This document shows, in pieces, positions 23,567 through 34,672 of a DNA stretch of 64,000 nucleotides; position 1 is the stretch's first letter, and each line of letters starts with the position of its first letter. This DNA comes from Mesocentrotus franciscanus. Lineage: Eukaryota; Echinodermata; Echinoidea; Camarodonta; Strongylocentrotidae. The translations under genes were made by a program, and so were the position numbers. The stretch lies in NCBI GenBank assembly GCA_037976565.1, contig CP137675.1:5838364-5902363 (forward strand), written 5' to 3'. The notes under the pieces were generated by a model that was given only the letters and a program-made list of their open reading frames with translations, had not been told where the DNA came from and searched no databases.

Positions 23567-24287
23567 ATTTTTGCCTCTTCGCATATATATATGTGTATGC
23601 GTATATATGTTGATATATACCTATAAAGGTAATTATGTGTATTACACACTGCTCCAAAATACCTCATGGGAGGGTTGTGTTTTTGAGAATATGAATTGGA
23701 TTATTTTAGTTGGCCATTGTATCTTGCAGAGCTCAATATTTATTGGTTTCCGGTTGGGGCCCCGATGATAACAGGCATTCCGTCCTGTCGTTTATTTATA
23801 ACATGTACCCGCCTGTAAAGTGGGCATCTGTTCGCCTGTTTTATGCAGTGGAACTGTTTGCCTTCTTTGATGCAGTGGGGTGTTATACGTATATCCTGTG
23901 CTCACAGTTCCAAATGAGGAGGTAAACTCTGTTCGCCTGTTTAATGCAGGGAACATTGTCGCCTTTTTACGGGCTGTGGGGGGATGTACACAAGTTCTCG
24001 TCTGTTGGTGGCCCCTATGCAGAGAGTACTTTGGGTTGTTTTCAGGTGCAGATACTTGTATAAATTGATCAAAAGATTCGAAAGTAATACCCGGGTCCTT
24101 CCCTGGGGTGGATTGGAGCAGTGTAACATTTAAAGTAAAAGTATTTTATATTCAGTTGGGAAAGTTTGTGTCGTAGTTGTTGCTATTGTCATGATGTTGA
24201 TATTCAGGGTAACAAGATTCCATCCTCTATTAAATCTCAAGTACCCGCACAAACGCATTCCGTTTCATTTTGTTACTGTGAGTGTAA
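23567..24287 (+). repeat. Split direct repeat B2
   Basis: Second copy of B (721 bp). Its terminal GTGAGTGTAA is followed at once by the array word GTGATGTTTCCTGGCATC, which fixes the right end of the element. Confidence 0.93.
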
Positions 24288-24372
24288 GTGATGTTTCCTG
24301 GCATCTACTAACACAATGGAGTTCACAAAAACCAGTGCGTGATAACGTCTTTTTAAATCAATTAACAGTTTC
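24288..24372 (+). repeat. Right-hand remnant of the tandem array
   Basis: GTGATGTTTCCTGGCATC, ACACAATGGA and GATAACGTCTTTTTAAATCA occur in the same order as in array units at 14.6-16.4 kb. This shows that the 7.8-kb element is inserted in the array. Confidence 0.85.
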
Positions 24373-24413
24373 ACAGTTATATCCAGAGTTATCATGTGTT
24401 TGGTTAAGTTACC

Positions 24414-24573
24414 TGGGCCCTGTCTTACAAAGAGTTGATATCAATCGCAGCTTATTTGCGATTGATATCAATCGCAACTATGTACATCAGAGATAGGAGA
24501 CTTCAAACTTCAAACGATTGATTAGGGACTTGCGATTGATATGGATCAATCGCAACTCTTTGTAAGACAGGGC
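24414..24573. mobile_element. Short foldback MITE
   Basis: The inverted ends are GCCCTGTCTTACAAAGAGTT and AACTCTTTGTAAGACAGGGC. Inside, GATATCAATCGCA and TGCGATTGATATC form a second, nested palindrome near 24436-24477. About 160 bp, non-coding, with no clear target duplication. Confidence 0.75.
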
Positions 24574-24639
24574 ACAGATGAGTTGAATATCTTCGCACAA
24601 TATTTGCACTTGAAAGGTTTCTTCTCTTCAGTGTGCGTT

Positions 24640-24718
24640 CTTTCTTTTTCTTTTTTTTTTGGCAGCCCAAGGGGTTAAACCCCCTAAAAACCCCCGTAGA
24701 TCCGCCCCTGAATAGTTT
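24640..24718 (-). repeat. Dispersed repeat end (pyrimidine run plus CCCC/GGGG hairpin)
   Basis: A T-rich run is followed by GGGGTTAAACCCCC and the word GTAGATCCGCCCCTG. The latter resembles the end of the MITE at 58551-58787. Only a fragment. Confidence 0.35.
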
Positions 24719-26076
24719 ACAGAAGTTGTAGCAAGCTGACCTTCCTGCCCAATATCGTCTAACCATAATTTGCATATATCCAAATTATCCCATTTATCCA
24801 TGGTTTCCTTGGCAATTTAAGACATTTATTTTTTTTCTACATCTATTAGCTTAATGTGATCACCACTTCACAATCACTAAAAGACAGGAACGCAATGAAT
24901 AAAACTTATCTGACCTTTATGAAATAGTACTAGCTTAAACATAGCTTCAACTTTATTACAGCAATCAGTCTTCGCCTTTATATAATAATCATCTGTCTGC
25001 GCGGCAGGGTACTATGAGCCTGAGCCTGAACAACGTTTGTAACTATATAGTTTACCAAGTTCTCAATTCTCAAATGTTCAGAAAGATACATTTTACTGCA
25101 CTGCATAATTTATTTATAATTCAACAACATGTTTAAGATGTTACGTCATAGATTGATGCACAGTATATTGATTATTCAAACTCAATTGCTCATGGCATGA
25201 ATCTCAGAGAGTTAAGAGTTTGCGAGAGAGTAAGAAAGTGGATGCATCTCTCCCATATCTTACTACTGAGTTGATTTATTGGCCTTTTATTACATCTTGT
25301 ATTCTTGTAGGCATTTAATCATCTTCGAGCATTCATTTACAGACCAGCAATGATATGTAATGTAGTTTAGTTCTGGAGAAGAAATATTTATCTAGATGTA
25401 AGTAAGTTCATAATATCATATTTGGTCCCACTGCTTGGAATAATTTCCACTGGATATTCCTTCATGCCCTTCAGTTGGTTCTTACAAGAGAAAATTAAAG
25501 ACGTAATACAGTCAGTGTATTAATTTAAAAAACATGGTACAAGCAGAAAAAATATATAAACATGATATGAAATTTAACAAGGCTTTGCTCAAAAAGCAAG
25601 TATATGTATTTGGCATCATGTTAAACTGGAATGATTACTATTGATGTTGCTCCTTGAATTTAAATCATGTTAATTTGATTTTGTAAATGAAGAGTTCTGT
25701 CTCGTTTAGCGTGACGAGGAGAAATTCTGTTTATGCCACTCATTGCATTCATCGAAGAAATCGTCCTGAATGTTTCAACAGTGAAAACTATGTACTGAAA
25801 AGTTAATACATGTAATTTGTGAGGAAAAATAATGAAATAGATAAGCGAAGTATCAGTTAACATATTATTTATGACTTAGTAGCACCAGTCATGTACAAAC
25901 AAATACTAAAACATGCTTCGGTTATGTCATTATATTCCTCACAATTAACCCTTTTTGGTAACAATACTGTTTCATTGTGTGAAACCTTCATGAAGATTTA
26001 TACGATGAATACAAAAGTTAATAAACAATTCTCTTCGAATGAGTGTACGGTAACGAATAACCGAGAAATTATGCAT
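24719..26076. other. Non-coding sequence
   Basis: AT-rich. I see no gene or named repeat here. Confidence 0.5.
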
Positions 26077-26520
26077 CATTATACCGGGTGGCCCACAACA
26101 CAAAAAAACGAACAATCGATACAGGCGATTTTTCAAGACTTAGCTCTAATCATCTTTTTTTATCAATTCACCTTGCTTGATAGAGCACCTTTTCCCCATT
26201 ATAATAACACCAAGATCATCAAATTTAGTTGAGAACTTTTTATTTTATGAGTAATTACTAATGGACTGTCATTTTCGGAATTTGCCCGATTTCCAGAGTT
26301 TCGAAGCACGATGACAAATCAATGGCAAATCTCGAAAATGACAGTCCATAAGAAATTACTCGTAAAATAAAAAGTTTTCAACCAAATGTAATGATCTTGG
26401 TGTTGAAAAGGTGTTGAAAAGTTGTTCTATCCAGCAAGGTGAAAAAATAACTGTTGATCAGAGAAAATTCCTAAAAAGTCAACTACATGTATTCCGTTTT
26501 TGGGGCCACCCGATATAATG
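26077..26520. mobile_element. Foldback MITE with arms of about 190-200 bp
   Basis: The ends CATTATACCGGGTGGCCC and GGGCCACCCGATATAATG are inverted. The arms continue inward with matching words (GCTCTATCAAGCAAGGTG-type ends, CAAGATCAT/ATGATCTTG, TTTTTATTTTA/TAAAATAAAA). They reach TGGACTGTCATTTTCG and its complement around a loop of about 50 bp near 26285-26330. No transposase. TA is the probable target. Confidence 0.78.
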
Positions 26521-27125
26521 TAATAACATACTTCACCATTTATTCTACTCATTAACAAAAGTCATGTTCGTTTGGTTTATGGGGCAGCTGGGCCGTCTGT
26601 GAACGCTGAAACAAATTTAAGACTTTTTGCTATGCATGCAGCATGCTGACTATGATCGGAGCCGATTATTATTTTATTAATGTTGACGAGTTTCCCCTAT
26701 TCCACACTATTAAAGAAAATTATTAACGTGTGCTACATACATCTTTGACTTGTTACATAAAACTATATGGTATGCTTTTGTCGCGAGTATTATTGGGTCG
26801 TGTGCCAGCTAGGGATACGTGTTATAGGATTTTGTGAAAGAAAGTTTTTAAAAATATATTTAAACCCCCCAAAAAAAAAAAAAAAAAAAAAAAACCTAAT
26901 TTGTGGCTGTCGGCTGTGTGACAATTTCGTAAACGAAACATAATGATATACATTAAATATATCATACCAAAAAAATTTCCGGGGGTGCTTCAGCACCCCC
27001 AGCACCCCCGCTTCCCAGGGCCATGGAATGAGCGTCCGTTCAAGATAAATGTCCGTGCGCGCGAGCTCTTGTAATACATAGCATATATGGGCAAAAACAT
27101 GCCTATACAAAATCCATTATAGCTC
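26521..27125. other. Non-coding sequence with dispersed repeat end
   Basis: It contains an A run at 26870-26894 and the hairpin GGGGGTGC ... GCACCCCC near 26981-27010. The latter leads into CTTCCCAGGGCC, the inverted counterpart of the end near 12366-12400. No gene seen. Confidence 0.5.
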
Positions 27126-27475
27126 TTTTGGGTCGGAGATATGATTTAATGTCTCATTTGGCCATCAAGTACATCGGGACGTCATCTTAATGGCCTTGGA
27201 ACTCAAAATACGAAGTTGCATATTATGACGTCAGCATATTTTTGGAAAATTGAGTGTATCTCTGTGAATATTGATCATTTTTCTCCCAAACTTTGATATG
27301 TTGTAGTTGAGGCAATTGTCTACAAGATCATTACACACTAAATTTCATTTTAATGACGTCATCATAGTCAACAATTCAATGAAAGGCACATGTCAGAATT
27401 TCTTATTTTGCGTGTTATGTCTATGGAAGGTGAATTTCGTTCACATCATGTATCTAATCTTTGAGCACTATCTAG
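27126..27475 (+). repeat. Dispersed repeat, copy 1
   Basis: Shares GATATGATTT, TGTCTCATTTGGCCAT, CTTGGAACTCAAAATACGAA, GATATGTTGTAG and TTTCGTTCACATCAT in order with 28151-28500. The copies are clearly diverged. No coding frame is conserved between them. Confidence 0.8.
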
Positions 27476-27839
27476 CTTATAATGTGCTCTACGTTCTCCA
27501 AAATTTTGGTATGTTATAGCTGAGACTATGGGCTATAGAAACTGCGACTTTTGTTTTTTAATCAGATGTTGGAATCATGTCAAAATTTTCAATTGAAAGT
27601 TGAAATTGTAAATTCTGTAGAACTTTAGAGGAATCATAAGGTTATACGTACGTAGTTAGTAATACGTCTCACCTATAGATTTCGTCAAGATTTGTCATTA
27701 TTAGGTGGGCTGTCGCATTTTAGACTATTACTTACCTGAGACAAAATCTGAGTAAAATACTTACTGATTAGCATTGTGACATCACACCGTCAATCAAAAG
27801 TAATGCGCAATTAACGCGTCGATTAACTGATCAATTAAC

Positions 27840-27935
27840 TGATTGTAAACTTCTCCAATACCCCAGTGTGGGTGACATGAGAATAAATTGTCATTGTCAT
27901 TGTCATTGTCATTGTCATTGTCATTGTCATTGATA
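27840..27935 (+). repeat. Non-LTR retrotransposon 3' tail with (ATTGTC)n
   Basis: AATAAA is followed by seven to eight copies of ATTGTC (27887-27932). A polyadenylation-like word running into a short tandem tail is the usual 3' terminus of CR1/L2/RTE-type elements. No RT remains nearby. Confidence 0.5.
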
Positions 27936-28150
27936 CTGCGTAATAAAACCATATGCCTCCAAATGATTGGCTTGTGTCTGGTAGGAAGCTGTCTTAAATT
28001 TAGGGTAAAATACTTAACCACAAGTTTGAATTGAATACCAAAATTGGCTAAGTATTTTAACAACGACAAATACTAAGTAAAAAGCTTAAATTTTGTACTT
28101 AAGTATTGAATTGAATACGGGCCCTGGACCCCCAATTTTTTCATATTTTG

Positions 28151-28500
28151 ATAGAGTATGAGTCGGAGATATGATTTCATGTCTCATTTGGCCATTAAAA
28201 ATATTCTGACGTCATCATAATTGCCTTGGAACTCAAAATACGAATTTGAATATTATGAAGTCAGCATATTTATGGCAAATTGATTGCATCTCTGTAAATA
28301 TTGATCAGTTTTCTTCCAAATTTCGATATGTTGTAGATAAAACAACTCTCTACAAGCTCAGTTGCCACCATTTTTCATTTTGATGACGTCATAATAATAA
28401 AAATTTCGATTAAAGGCCATATGTCAGAAATTTCTTAAATTGCGTTTTATGCCTGTGAGTTTCGTTCACATCATCATGAATCTACATGTCATTGTTTTTA
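28151..28500 (+). repeat. Dispersed repeat, copy 2
   Basis: Diverged direct copy of 27126-27475, about 1.03 kb downstream of it. Confidence 0.8.
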
Positions 28501-29856
28501 TAGCAGTATTTTTGCTCTATTTTGTCTCAAATTTTAGTTGGAACAGCTCACCTATACTTGTTTCAAACAAGTATTACATGTCTAGTTATTATTATTACCA
28601 TTACAAAGTAATTGGCGTCACCTCTGCCTGGAATGGAAAAAGCAAACAGAAACACTGTGACCCTCGGGTGACCCTCGGTGACATAACCGATTGGGGTTGT
28701 GCAGGTGAACCTCTACACCGGGGTTTCCCGAGGGACGGAGAACGTCTTTTCCGAGGGACGGAGTGTTTTCCACTGTAACAAAGCCTGTGTCTATGAAACA
28801 GGGGAGAGGCATCTTAACACATAGCACAGGCTTCAGTCATCCGCCTGGGTTGGACTCGTACCCACAATCTTCGGATCGACAGGCAGACGGACGACGGAGC
28901 AAACTCGTCTTCTCCTTTCATGGTTAGTTCGATAGAAAAGAAGCGTGTTCAGTTGCTCTTTAACATTGACACCTCCCCCTCTCTCTCTCTCTCCCATTCT
29001 CTCTCTCTCTCTCTCATTCTCTCTCTCTCTCATTCTCTCTCTCTCTCTCCTTTCCTCTTCTTATTATCTGTAACAGGACGACTATTTCAGGGTCCAGGGA
29101 CTATTTACAAATCCCTGGTCTGTCCTCCTCCCCTTCTGTCCCTCTCTTTCTAGTATTTCTCTCTTTTTACCTGCCTTAGCGGTACTCTCTTATACTATTT
29201 TCAGAAATACTTCAAATTCTGCTTTGCTGTTTTGCGGTTTCTGGTTTTTTTCCGGAGAAAGGATGCGCAAATAATCATATCTGACGAATTAGCATCGACA
29301 ATGAACCCACTCATACCCAACAAGAGATTCCACATAAGAGTGCTTAGGTATTAACCCCTCTTGAAATGCCCCTCATCCGGTGTGACTATCAAAAACACTT
29401 GCTGTGCTCACTCATGAGCCAGCCTGCCAGCTCAGGGGCTTTCATTTCAACTTCAAAAGAGAGATTGGGATTTTTTAAATTATATTATAGAAATACAAGA
29501 TTGAAACTTAAAGGGACGGTTTTGTAGTGGTGGTATTCAGGGTTTGATATGATGTCTATAGCGCTGGAGAAAGGATAAAGGAATCGTAAAGGCTACGAAA
29601 TCCAAATGACAGATTTATTCTGCACTATGCTCCACATTCTCTCTTTCTCTCCTCTTCCCATTTCCCTCTACAGCAGATTACGAATTGACAAGACGAAACT
29701 GTCTAGGCACCAAAAGTCGCAAGACTTACAACTTCTAAAGGTATAAATATATATTTTCGCATAATTCTCGGCATTCCATGTTTCATACATCGGCCGCGTG
29801 AAATGAAATGTTCTTTTTGACAAATTGATTTCAAGCCTTTCGACAAAAATGATTTT
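28501..29856. other. Non-coding sequence with CT tract
   Basis: A (CT)n tract lies at about 28977-29052. A minus-strand B-box-like word (complement GGGTACGAGTCC) near 28850-28861 hints at another tRNA-derived SINE fragment. No gene supported. Confidence 0.5.
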
Positions 29857-29861
29857 AAGTG

Positions 29862-30075
29862 GTTTCGTGGTATCGTGATCCTTTCACTTGGCTCTCAATC
29901 CTCGGACTGAGGTTCGAATCGCAGCTCCATATTAACGTCCTTTAGCAAGACATTAATACACATTTGCCAGTCTCCACGAAGGTGTAAATGGGTACCTGGC
30001 AATTGCTAGGGTAGTAATAATTGTAGGGCCCTCAAGAAGAGTAGGATTGATGTTGATGAAGCTTCCGTAGGTTTA
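29862..30075 (+). repeat. tRNA-headed SINE
   Basis: B box GGTTCGAATC at 29911 follows an A-box-like GTGGTATCGTGA. The body contains AGACATTAATACACATTTGC and GGTGTAAATGGGTACCTGG. This core is shared with the elements at 41759, 52213 and (minus strand) 53745. An A-rich end follows near 30075. Confidence 0.8.
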
Positions 30076-32077
30076 AAAAAAGATAATTATTACAAGAAAA
30101 ACTGTGCCCTGTCTTCATGGATTATGTCAAACTTAAATGAAAGACGTAGAATCGATATGTTAAGGAGCTGTCAGATTTTTGACGTGGTTATAATCACCGG
30201 TAATAATCCCCGTATAGACACGGTTCTATAAGCTTGTCTCTACGGGGTGTGATGTTTGAGAAAAAAATCTTCACTTTATTCGGATACGGATATACGGATT
30301 TAGCAGCACACCGTAGAACCCGATTTATTTGACCGGGCACAAGAGGGACTAGGACTTTCTTAGAATCCTCAGCAGTTAATCTTCTAATTTATCTCCCGTA
30401 TTCCACAAAGAATTATACCAGATGAACGCTTTCATGAACAATAAAACTCTTACTGCTGTTATAATTTTTCTGCAAAAACGATAGATTCAGTCCACCCACC
30501 CCCTCTGAAGAAAATATGGCACGGGATGATTTCTTCTTGGTGTAAAGCCACACGCATTATAGCCAGGAGGGTTGTTTTCGTATAACGACAGATATTTCCG
30601 TGTCACCTGAATACATCTTACCCAATTTGTAAAACAAGAACAAATTTGAAGAGGGTTGGCTGAAGACGGGAAGCCATTGGAAAGAGATACAGGCGTTCGA
30701 TGGATGATTAGGGAGGTCATGTCAGGACATCTTATATTATATCAAAGGATTCGTGATTGAAAGTGAAATGAGCCAAATAAGGGTTGATAGAATGGCCGAG
30801 ATTTTTCGGTAAAATATAGGCCACTGCGTGGTTTCAAAGTTAAAAAAAAAGATTCCATCATTTTCCATTACGAAAGTAGGACTCGCAATGCGTGACTTTT
30901 GCCGTTTGAATTCGCAGATTCATCTAAAAACATGAACAACGACAGATATTCACTATACCTATATTCATTTTACCCTTTTTTCATTTCAAAATTTTATCTA
31001 TGTACCGACAAATATTTGTATGTAAGCTGTAAATTAGCTACATGTGATGATATGAAAGGTTCTTTATAAGCACCGAAAAGAAACAATTTGGGATAATGGA
31101 AAGGCCAAGTTTCTTCCGTAAGATTTAGGCCAAGACGCTCCAGGGTTTGCAAGAGAGTTCCATTAGGAAAGTATTTGGGCAGGAAAATGCGTAGTATAAG
31201 TCCTTTGAGCTGTGGTGTCTGGTACTGATTTGCAGCTGCCGCTCGAAATAAAAGTACCGGTATTTTTAAGTTCATTTTTCATTTCAAAATAATTTTGTAT
31301 ATCCAAGCATCAAAAGGCATGTTTATTACCTTGCAGTGGTCGGACATGAAGGCACAGACAAAAAAAAGCCTGTGTTAAAGCTCGTTTGAGTTATGACGCG
31401 GTAAACCGCCGCGCCGTCAGAAAGAAAGCCGCCGCGTTTTTAACGTGTAAAGGAACGGCAACCGCGTGCGACAAAATTAATGTCTTGCGCGTATGCACTG
31501 AGCTCCGTGTTCTCAAAAAAAAACAGAAAGGTGATGCTAGTACACTTTACGTCTTCATAAAAAAGAAAACCACCGCTGTTTTACTGCGTCATAAATAAAA
31601 AGGCTTTATTGTGTATTTCTGAATGCTAAGCCAGAACAAAAAAGACGTTTAAAGGCACACGAATGCATCGAGCAGCAATATCCAAACAGTATAACGTCAA
31701 CCTTGAGAATATAATCGCCCTTTTTATATTATGCCAAAAATATATTCACAATCCAAAGGAGATGTCTACCTAAAAACCACGCCCTCTCTAACAAGAATGC
31801 ATGGAAATACCATTTAATCAATATGGTAAATGTGACTGAAAGAAGGGAGAGAAAACCTAAAATATAGATAGTGATATAATTACCATCACTACAATACAGT
31901 TGATTTCATAATAATATGATTAAATCCGGGAAGAAGCTATCATGTTTTACTAACAAAATACACTTAGGTACAAAACACGTTTCATTTGTTCCTTTTCCTA
32001 TGTACCTGTACATGCTGAGAATAGTAGTAATTAAACAAGAAAAATTACCAATGATGCAATTATATATAGAGAGAGAC
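30076..32077. other. Non-coding sequence
   Basis: No gene recognised. A CpG-rich patch at 31385-31580 contains a 70-codon basic open frame without motifs, and part of that patch (GACGCGGTAAA) recurs near 32584. Confidence 0.5.
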
Positions 32078-32112
<35 letters not shown>

Positions 32113-32114
32113 CC

Positions 32115-32166
<52 letters not shown>

Positions 32167-32168
32167 CC

Positions 32169-32226
<58 letters not shown>

Positions 32227-32263
32227 CTAGTAGTAGTGCCAGTAGTAGTGCCAGTAGTAGTAG
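32078..32263. repeat. (TAG)n microsatellite
   Basis: About 60 TAG/AGT triplets with rare CCAG and CTAG interruptions. It is the reverse-complement motif of the (CTA)n arrays at 39.4-40.6 kb. Confidence 0.95.
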
Positions 32264-32647
32264 GGAGATAGATGAAGAAGGAAGGATGGGACAGACAGGG
32301 AGAAAGAGATAAAGTGGTAAAAACACTTGCAGGGCGTTCTCGATGACATTTAAATTCTATTAATGGTCTTATAGTTACCAGTTCGTCAACAGTTAAAGCT
32401 TAGAGACATGTAATCCAATCATTGTGTGTGTTCGTATCGGTTGTGGAATACGAATAATTTGTCTTTACAAAGCTTCGAGAAGAAAAAAAAAACGAGTTTA
32501 AAAAAAAAATACAGATTACAAAGCATTTTGATTGTAATTATGATCAATATAACTTAAACACAATTAAGGCTCTTTCGGAAAAGACGCGGTAAATCTTTTT
32601 TTAAACGTTAAAAAGGTTCGTTCGGATAGGGTGGTTTAACCGCCACA

Positions 32648-32678
<31 letters not shown>

Positions 32679-33652
32679 AAGAAAGAGAAGGGGGTAGACA
32701 ACATTATGTGCCTGTTTGCCCGCTTGGACCCGCCACTGCCAAAGTAATATGTTCACATTATCTCTTAGACCCATCTTGAATTGCTGTCGGAGGTATACGA
32801 GAAATCAGGTCACACATATTCTTGGCACAAGGAGTATGTGACGTGGCTCCAACGCCCTACCTGTAATTACACCCATCGTCGTTAGAGTTTTTTGCACTTT
32901 CAATTGACATGCGATATGGTCGGATTTCCTTTTCACGCTTTTTTGTTGTAGTTGTAGAATATATTGTGCAATTGCGAACAATAGCAAGTTCAGGTATCAA
33001 CATATAATTCTTGATAGCTGGCCACACCAACATTCCCTGTAAGGAAAGTCACAAGTAGGTCAATCAAATTGGTTCGCCCGTGCTCAGATGATGTTACATA
33101 TCAATCTAACTAAACATTTCTAACACATGTACCATAATAAATTTGTGGAGCACACGAGGTAATAAATAGTATGAAAGTGTAGTAGTGTACACACTTATAT
33201 CGGAGAAAGGCGACATTTTCATAAAGATAAAGGCAACTAGATCTAAAAGCAAGTCGCCCCTACTAGAAGAAAATAAGGAAATTAGAAAAGAAACAGCACC
33301 AGATGTTACTGCACTGTTCCTTGGCAGTTTAAGGATGAACTCCGGCCAGCTAATAAATCACAAGTGCGTTAGTAAACCAGATGAATCATTTATATTTACC
33401 CTAGCCATGTATGCAGCCCCTACAACGTGTATGATACATGTGTAAAGCCCCTAAAAGTAATGCGACTTACAGCATAGTGAAAATATTGTCTAATGATCGT
33501 TTGATGAGTGTTTGTACACTTGGAACTTAAAATTGTGGATGCCGTCACTCTGGATCTTTCTAATAACTGCATCTGGAAGTTTTTTCTTCAATATTTCAAT
33601 ATTTCAGAGTGAAGGAAACTTCGACCGAGCGTAGATATTCTTGCTTTATGCA
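32264..33652. other. Non-coding sequence
   Basis: A GA tract lies at about 32652-32690. No gene or named repeat seen. Confidence 0.5.
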
Positions 33653-34672
33653 TTACCAGAGAATGGCGAGGCATGGGTGTACTAGCTCATGTATTTCTAC
33701 GACTGTGAACATCATTAAAAGCAATGCTTGAAGGCATTTGGGACAGTGGCTGGCAAACATTTTGTAGAGTACTGTGGCTGCACCAACCTTACGTATATGT
33801 TGGAGACTAGTGTTTGCTACTTCTTTGCAGGAGGTTACTTTGTCCATTCCAATGATTCTGAAAGCCTTCCGTTGCAAACATACATGTTCCATGATACTAC
33901 GGATCTGAGCTTTGTAGTCAGTTGATCGTCCAAACAATATCTAATTTACTAGCAACTTTACGCAGTGCTCCAAGTCTCTGCCCAGCTCTCTAAGATATAC
34001 TATAGAGATGTGACTAGTCCACAAAAGCTTCGATTGTGTAACCCAGGATAGCAAGATCCTGTTCCACTGTCAGTTCGGACTGTCCAGGATACAGATCAGG
34101 AGTAGTTGGCTGCCGCTTTCTAGATAATACCATGGCACTGCACTTTGTTGGTGCAAAGGTAAAATTCCATTTAGCTGCCCATAATCTCATCTGCTCAAGA
34201 TCACTGTTTAAGGTGGCAATGACACTAGCACTCTTACTTGCAGATTTGATAGGTGAATATAGATTACAGTCATCAGCATACAAGTACAGCTGTTTTTCAC
34301 AAGTGTCTACTGGATCATCAATGAATACAGAGAAGAGAAGGGGGCCAAGTATGGAAACCTGAGGCACAGATGCATTGATAGGTGTCGTGTCAGATGAATG
34401 ACCTGAGAGGACAACCCTCATGGACCTACCATGAAGATAACTCTGCAGCCATGTGAACAGCATTCTAGAAATCTCCTTGAATCTCATTTTGGCATGCAGT
34501 CCACTGTGCCATACTTTGTCGAAGGCTGCTTTGATGTCTAGAGCTATGATGCACACCTCTCCATTTATGTAAGGGAAGTATTCCAAATCTGAGGTAGGGT
34601 GATGAGATAGACAGTGCCTGGACATACTTATCATTTAGCAAGACCATTTCCCAAGTTAGGATATTAAGGTAT
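33653..34672 (-). pseudogene. Broken non-LTR reverse transcriptase (CR1/Jockey group)
   Basis: The minus-strand frame 34634-34014 shows ALDIKAAFDKVW (motif A), a motif B of the form PQVSILGPLLF where family members have Gly after PQ, and LYADDC (motif C). Together with GLH...YL.GR spacing this is the RT of a CR1/Jockey-superfamily element. A second frame (33937-33653) continues with the C-terminal block (RSIMEHVCL, RKAFRIIG, RKVGAATVLYKMF). The two are separated by a frameshift or deletion near 33940-34014. The N-terminal RT fingers and the endonuclease are absent. The substituted motif B, the frame break and the truncation make this a dead fragment. Confidence 0.87.

Larger units (their letters stand above)
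16512..24287 (+). mobile_element. Defective Ngaro/DIRS-order retroelement with split direct repeats
   Basis: Order: A1 (16512-16837), internal region, B1 (22049-22768), A2 (22769-23094, directly abutting B1), 472-bp spacer, B2 (23567-24287). A1 and A2 match along 326 bp, and B1 and B2 along 720/721 bp with one indel noticed. This A1...B1A2...B2 arrangement is the split-direct-repeat layout of PAT/Ngaro tyrosine-recombinase retrotransposons. The end of an SGNH-hydrolase ORF, an accessory domain known from Ngaro elements, lies on the same strand just before B1. The target is the tandem array (CCCGTAA|GTGATG) with no duplication. GTAA is shared by target, right end and the B1-A2 junction, as expected for crossover by a recombinase acting on a circle junction. 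Gag, RT-RNase H and recombinase are not found. The interior is instead occupied by two non-LTR fragments. A tandem pair of deleted elements is an alternative. Confidence 0.75.

Noticed and set aside
22192..24068. Identical pairs of open frames in B1 and B2 and in A1 and A2
   Set aside because: Identity simply reflects the duplicated DNA. The frames have no motifs and overlap each other.
16512..24287. LTR retrotransposon with 1.5-kb LTRs (A+spacer+B as LTR)
   Set aside because: B1 abuts A2 with no internal region, there is no target duplication, no primer-binding site or polypurine tract is seen, and an SGNH remnant lies inside. The split-direct-repeat reading fits better, though the LTR reading is not fully excluded.
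27887..27935. CRISPR-like or regulatory tandem repeat
   Set aside because: Six-base units without spacers following AATAAA. It is a retroelement tail, and the genome is eukaryotic.
29640..29751. Possible 66-bp exon: strong pyrimidine tract with TACAG acceptor and AAG|GTATAA donor
   Set aside because: Only one frame is open, the peptide has no recognisable family, and no partner exon is visible. The pyrimidine tract belongs to a CT-rich area. A chance match is likely.
31386..31598. 70-codon basic open frame as a small gene
   Set aside because: CpG-rich patch with Lys/Arg-rich translation, no homology signal, and part of the sequence recurs near 32584. A repeat is more likely.
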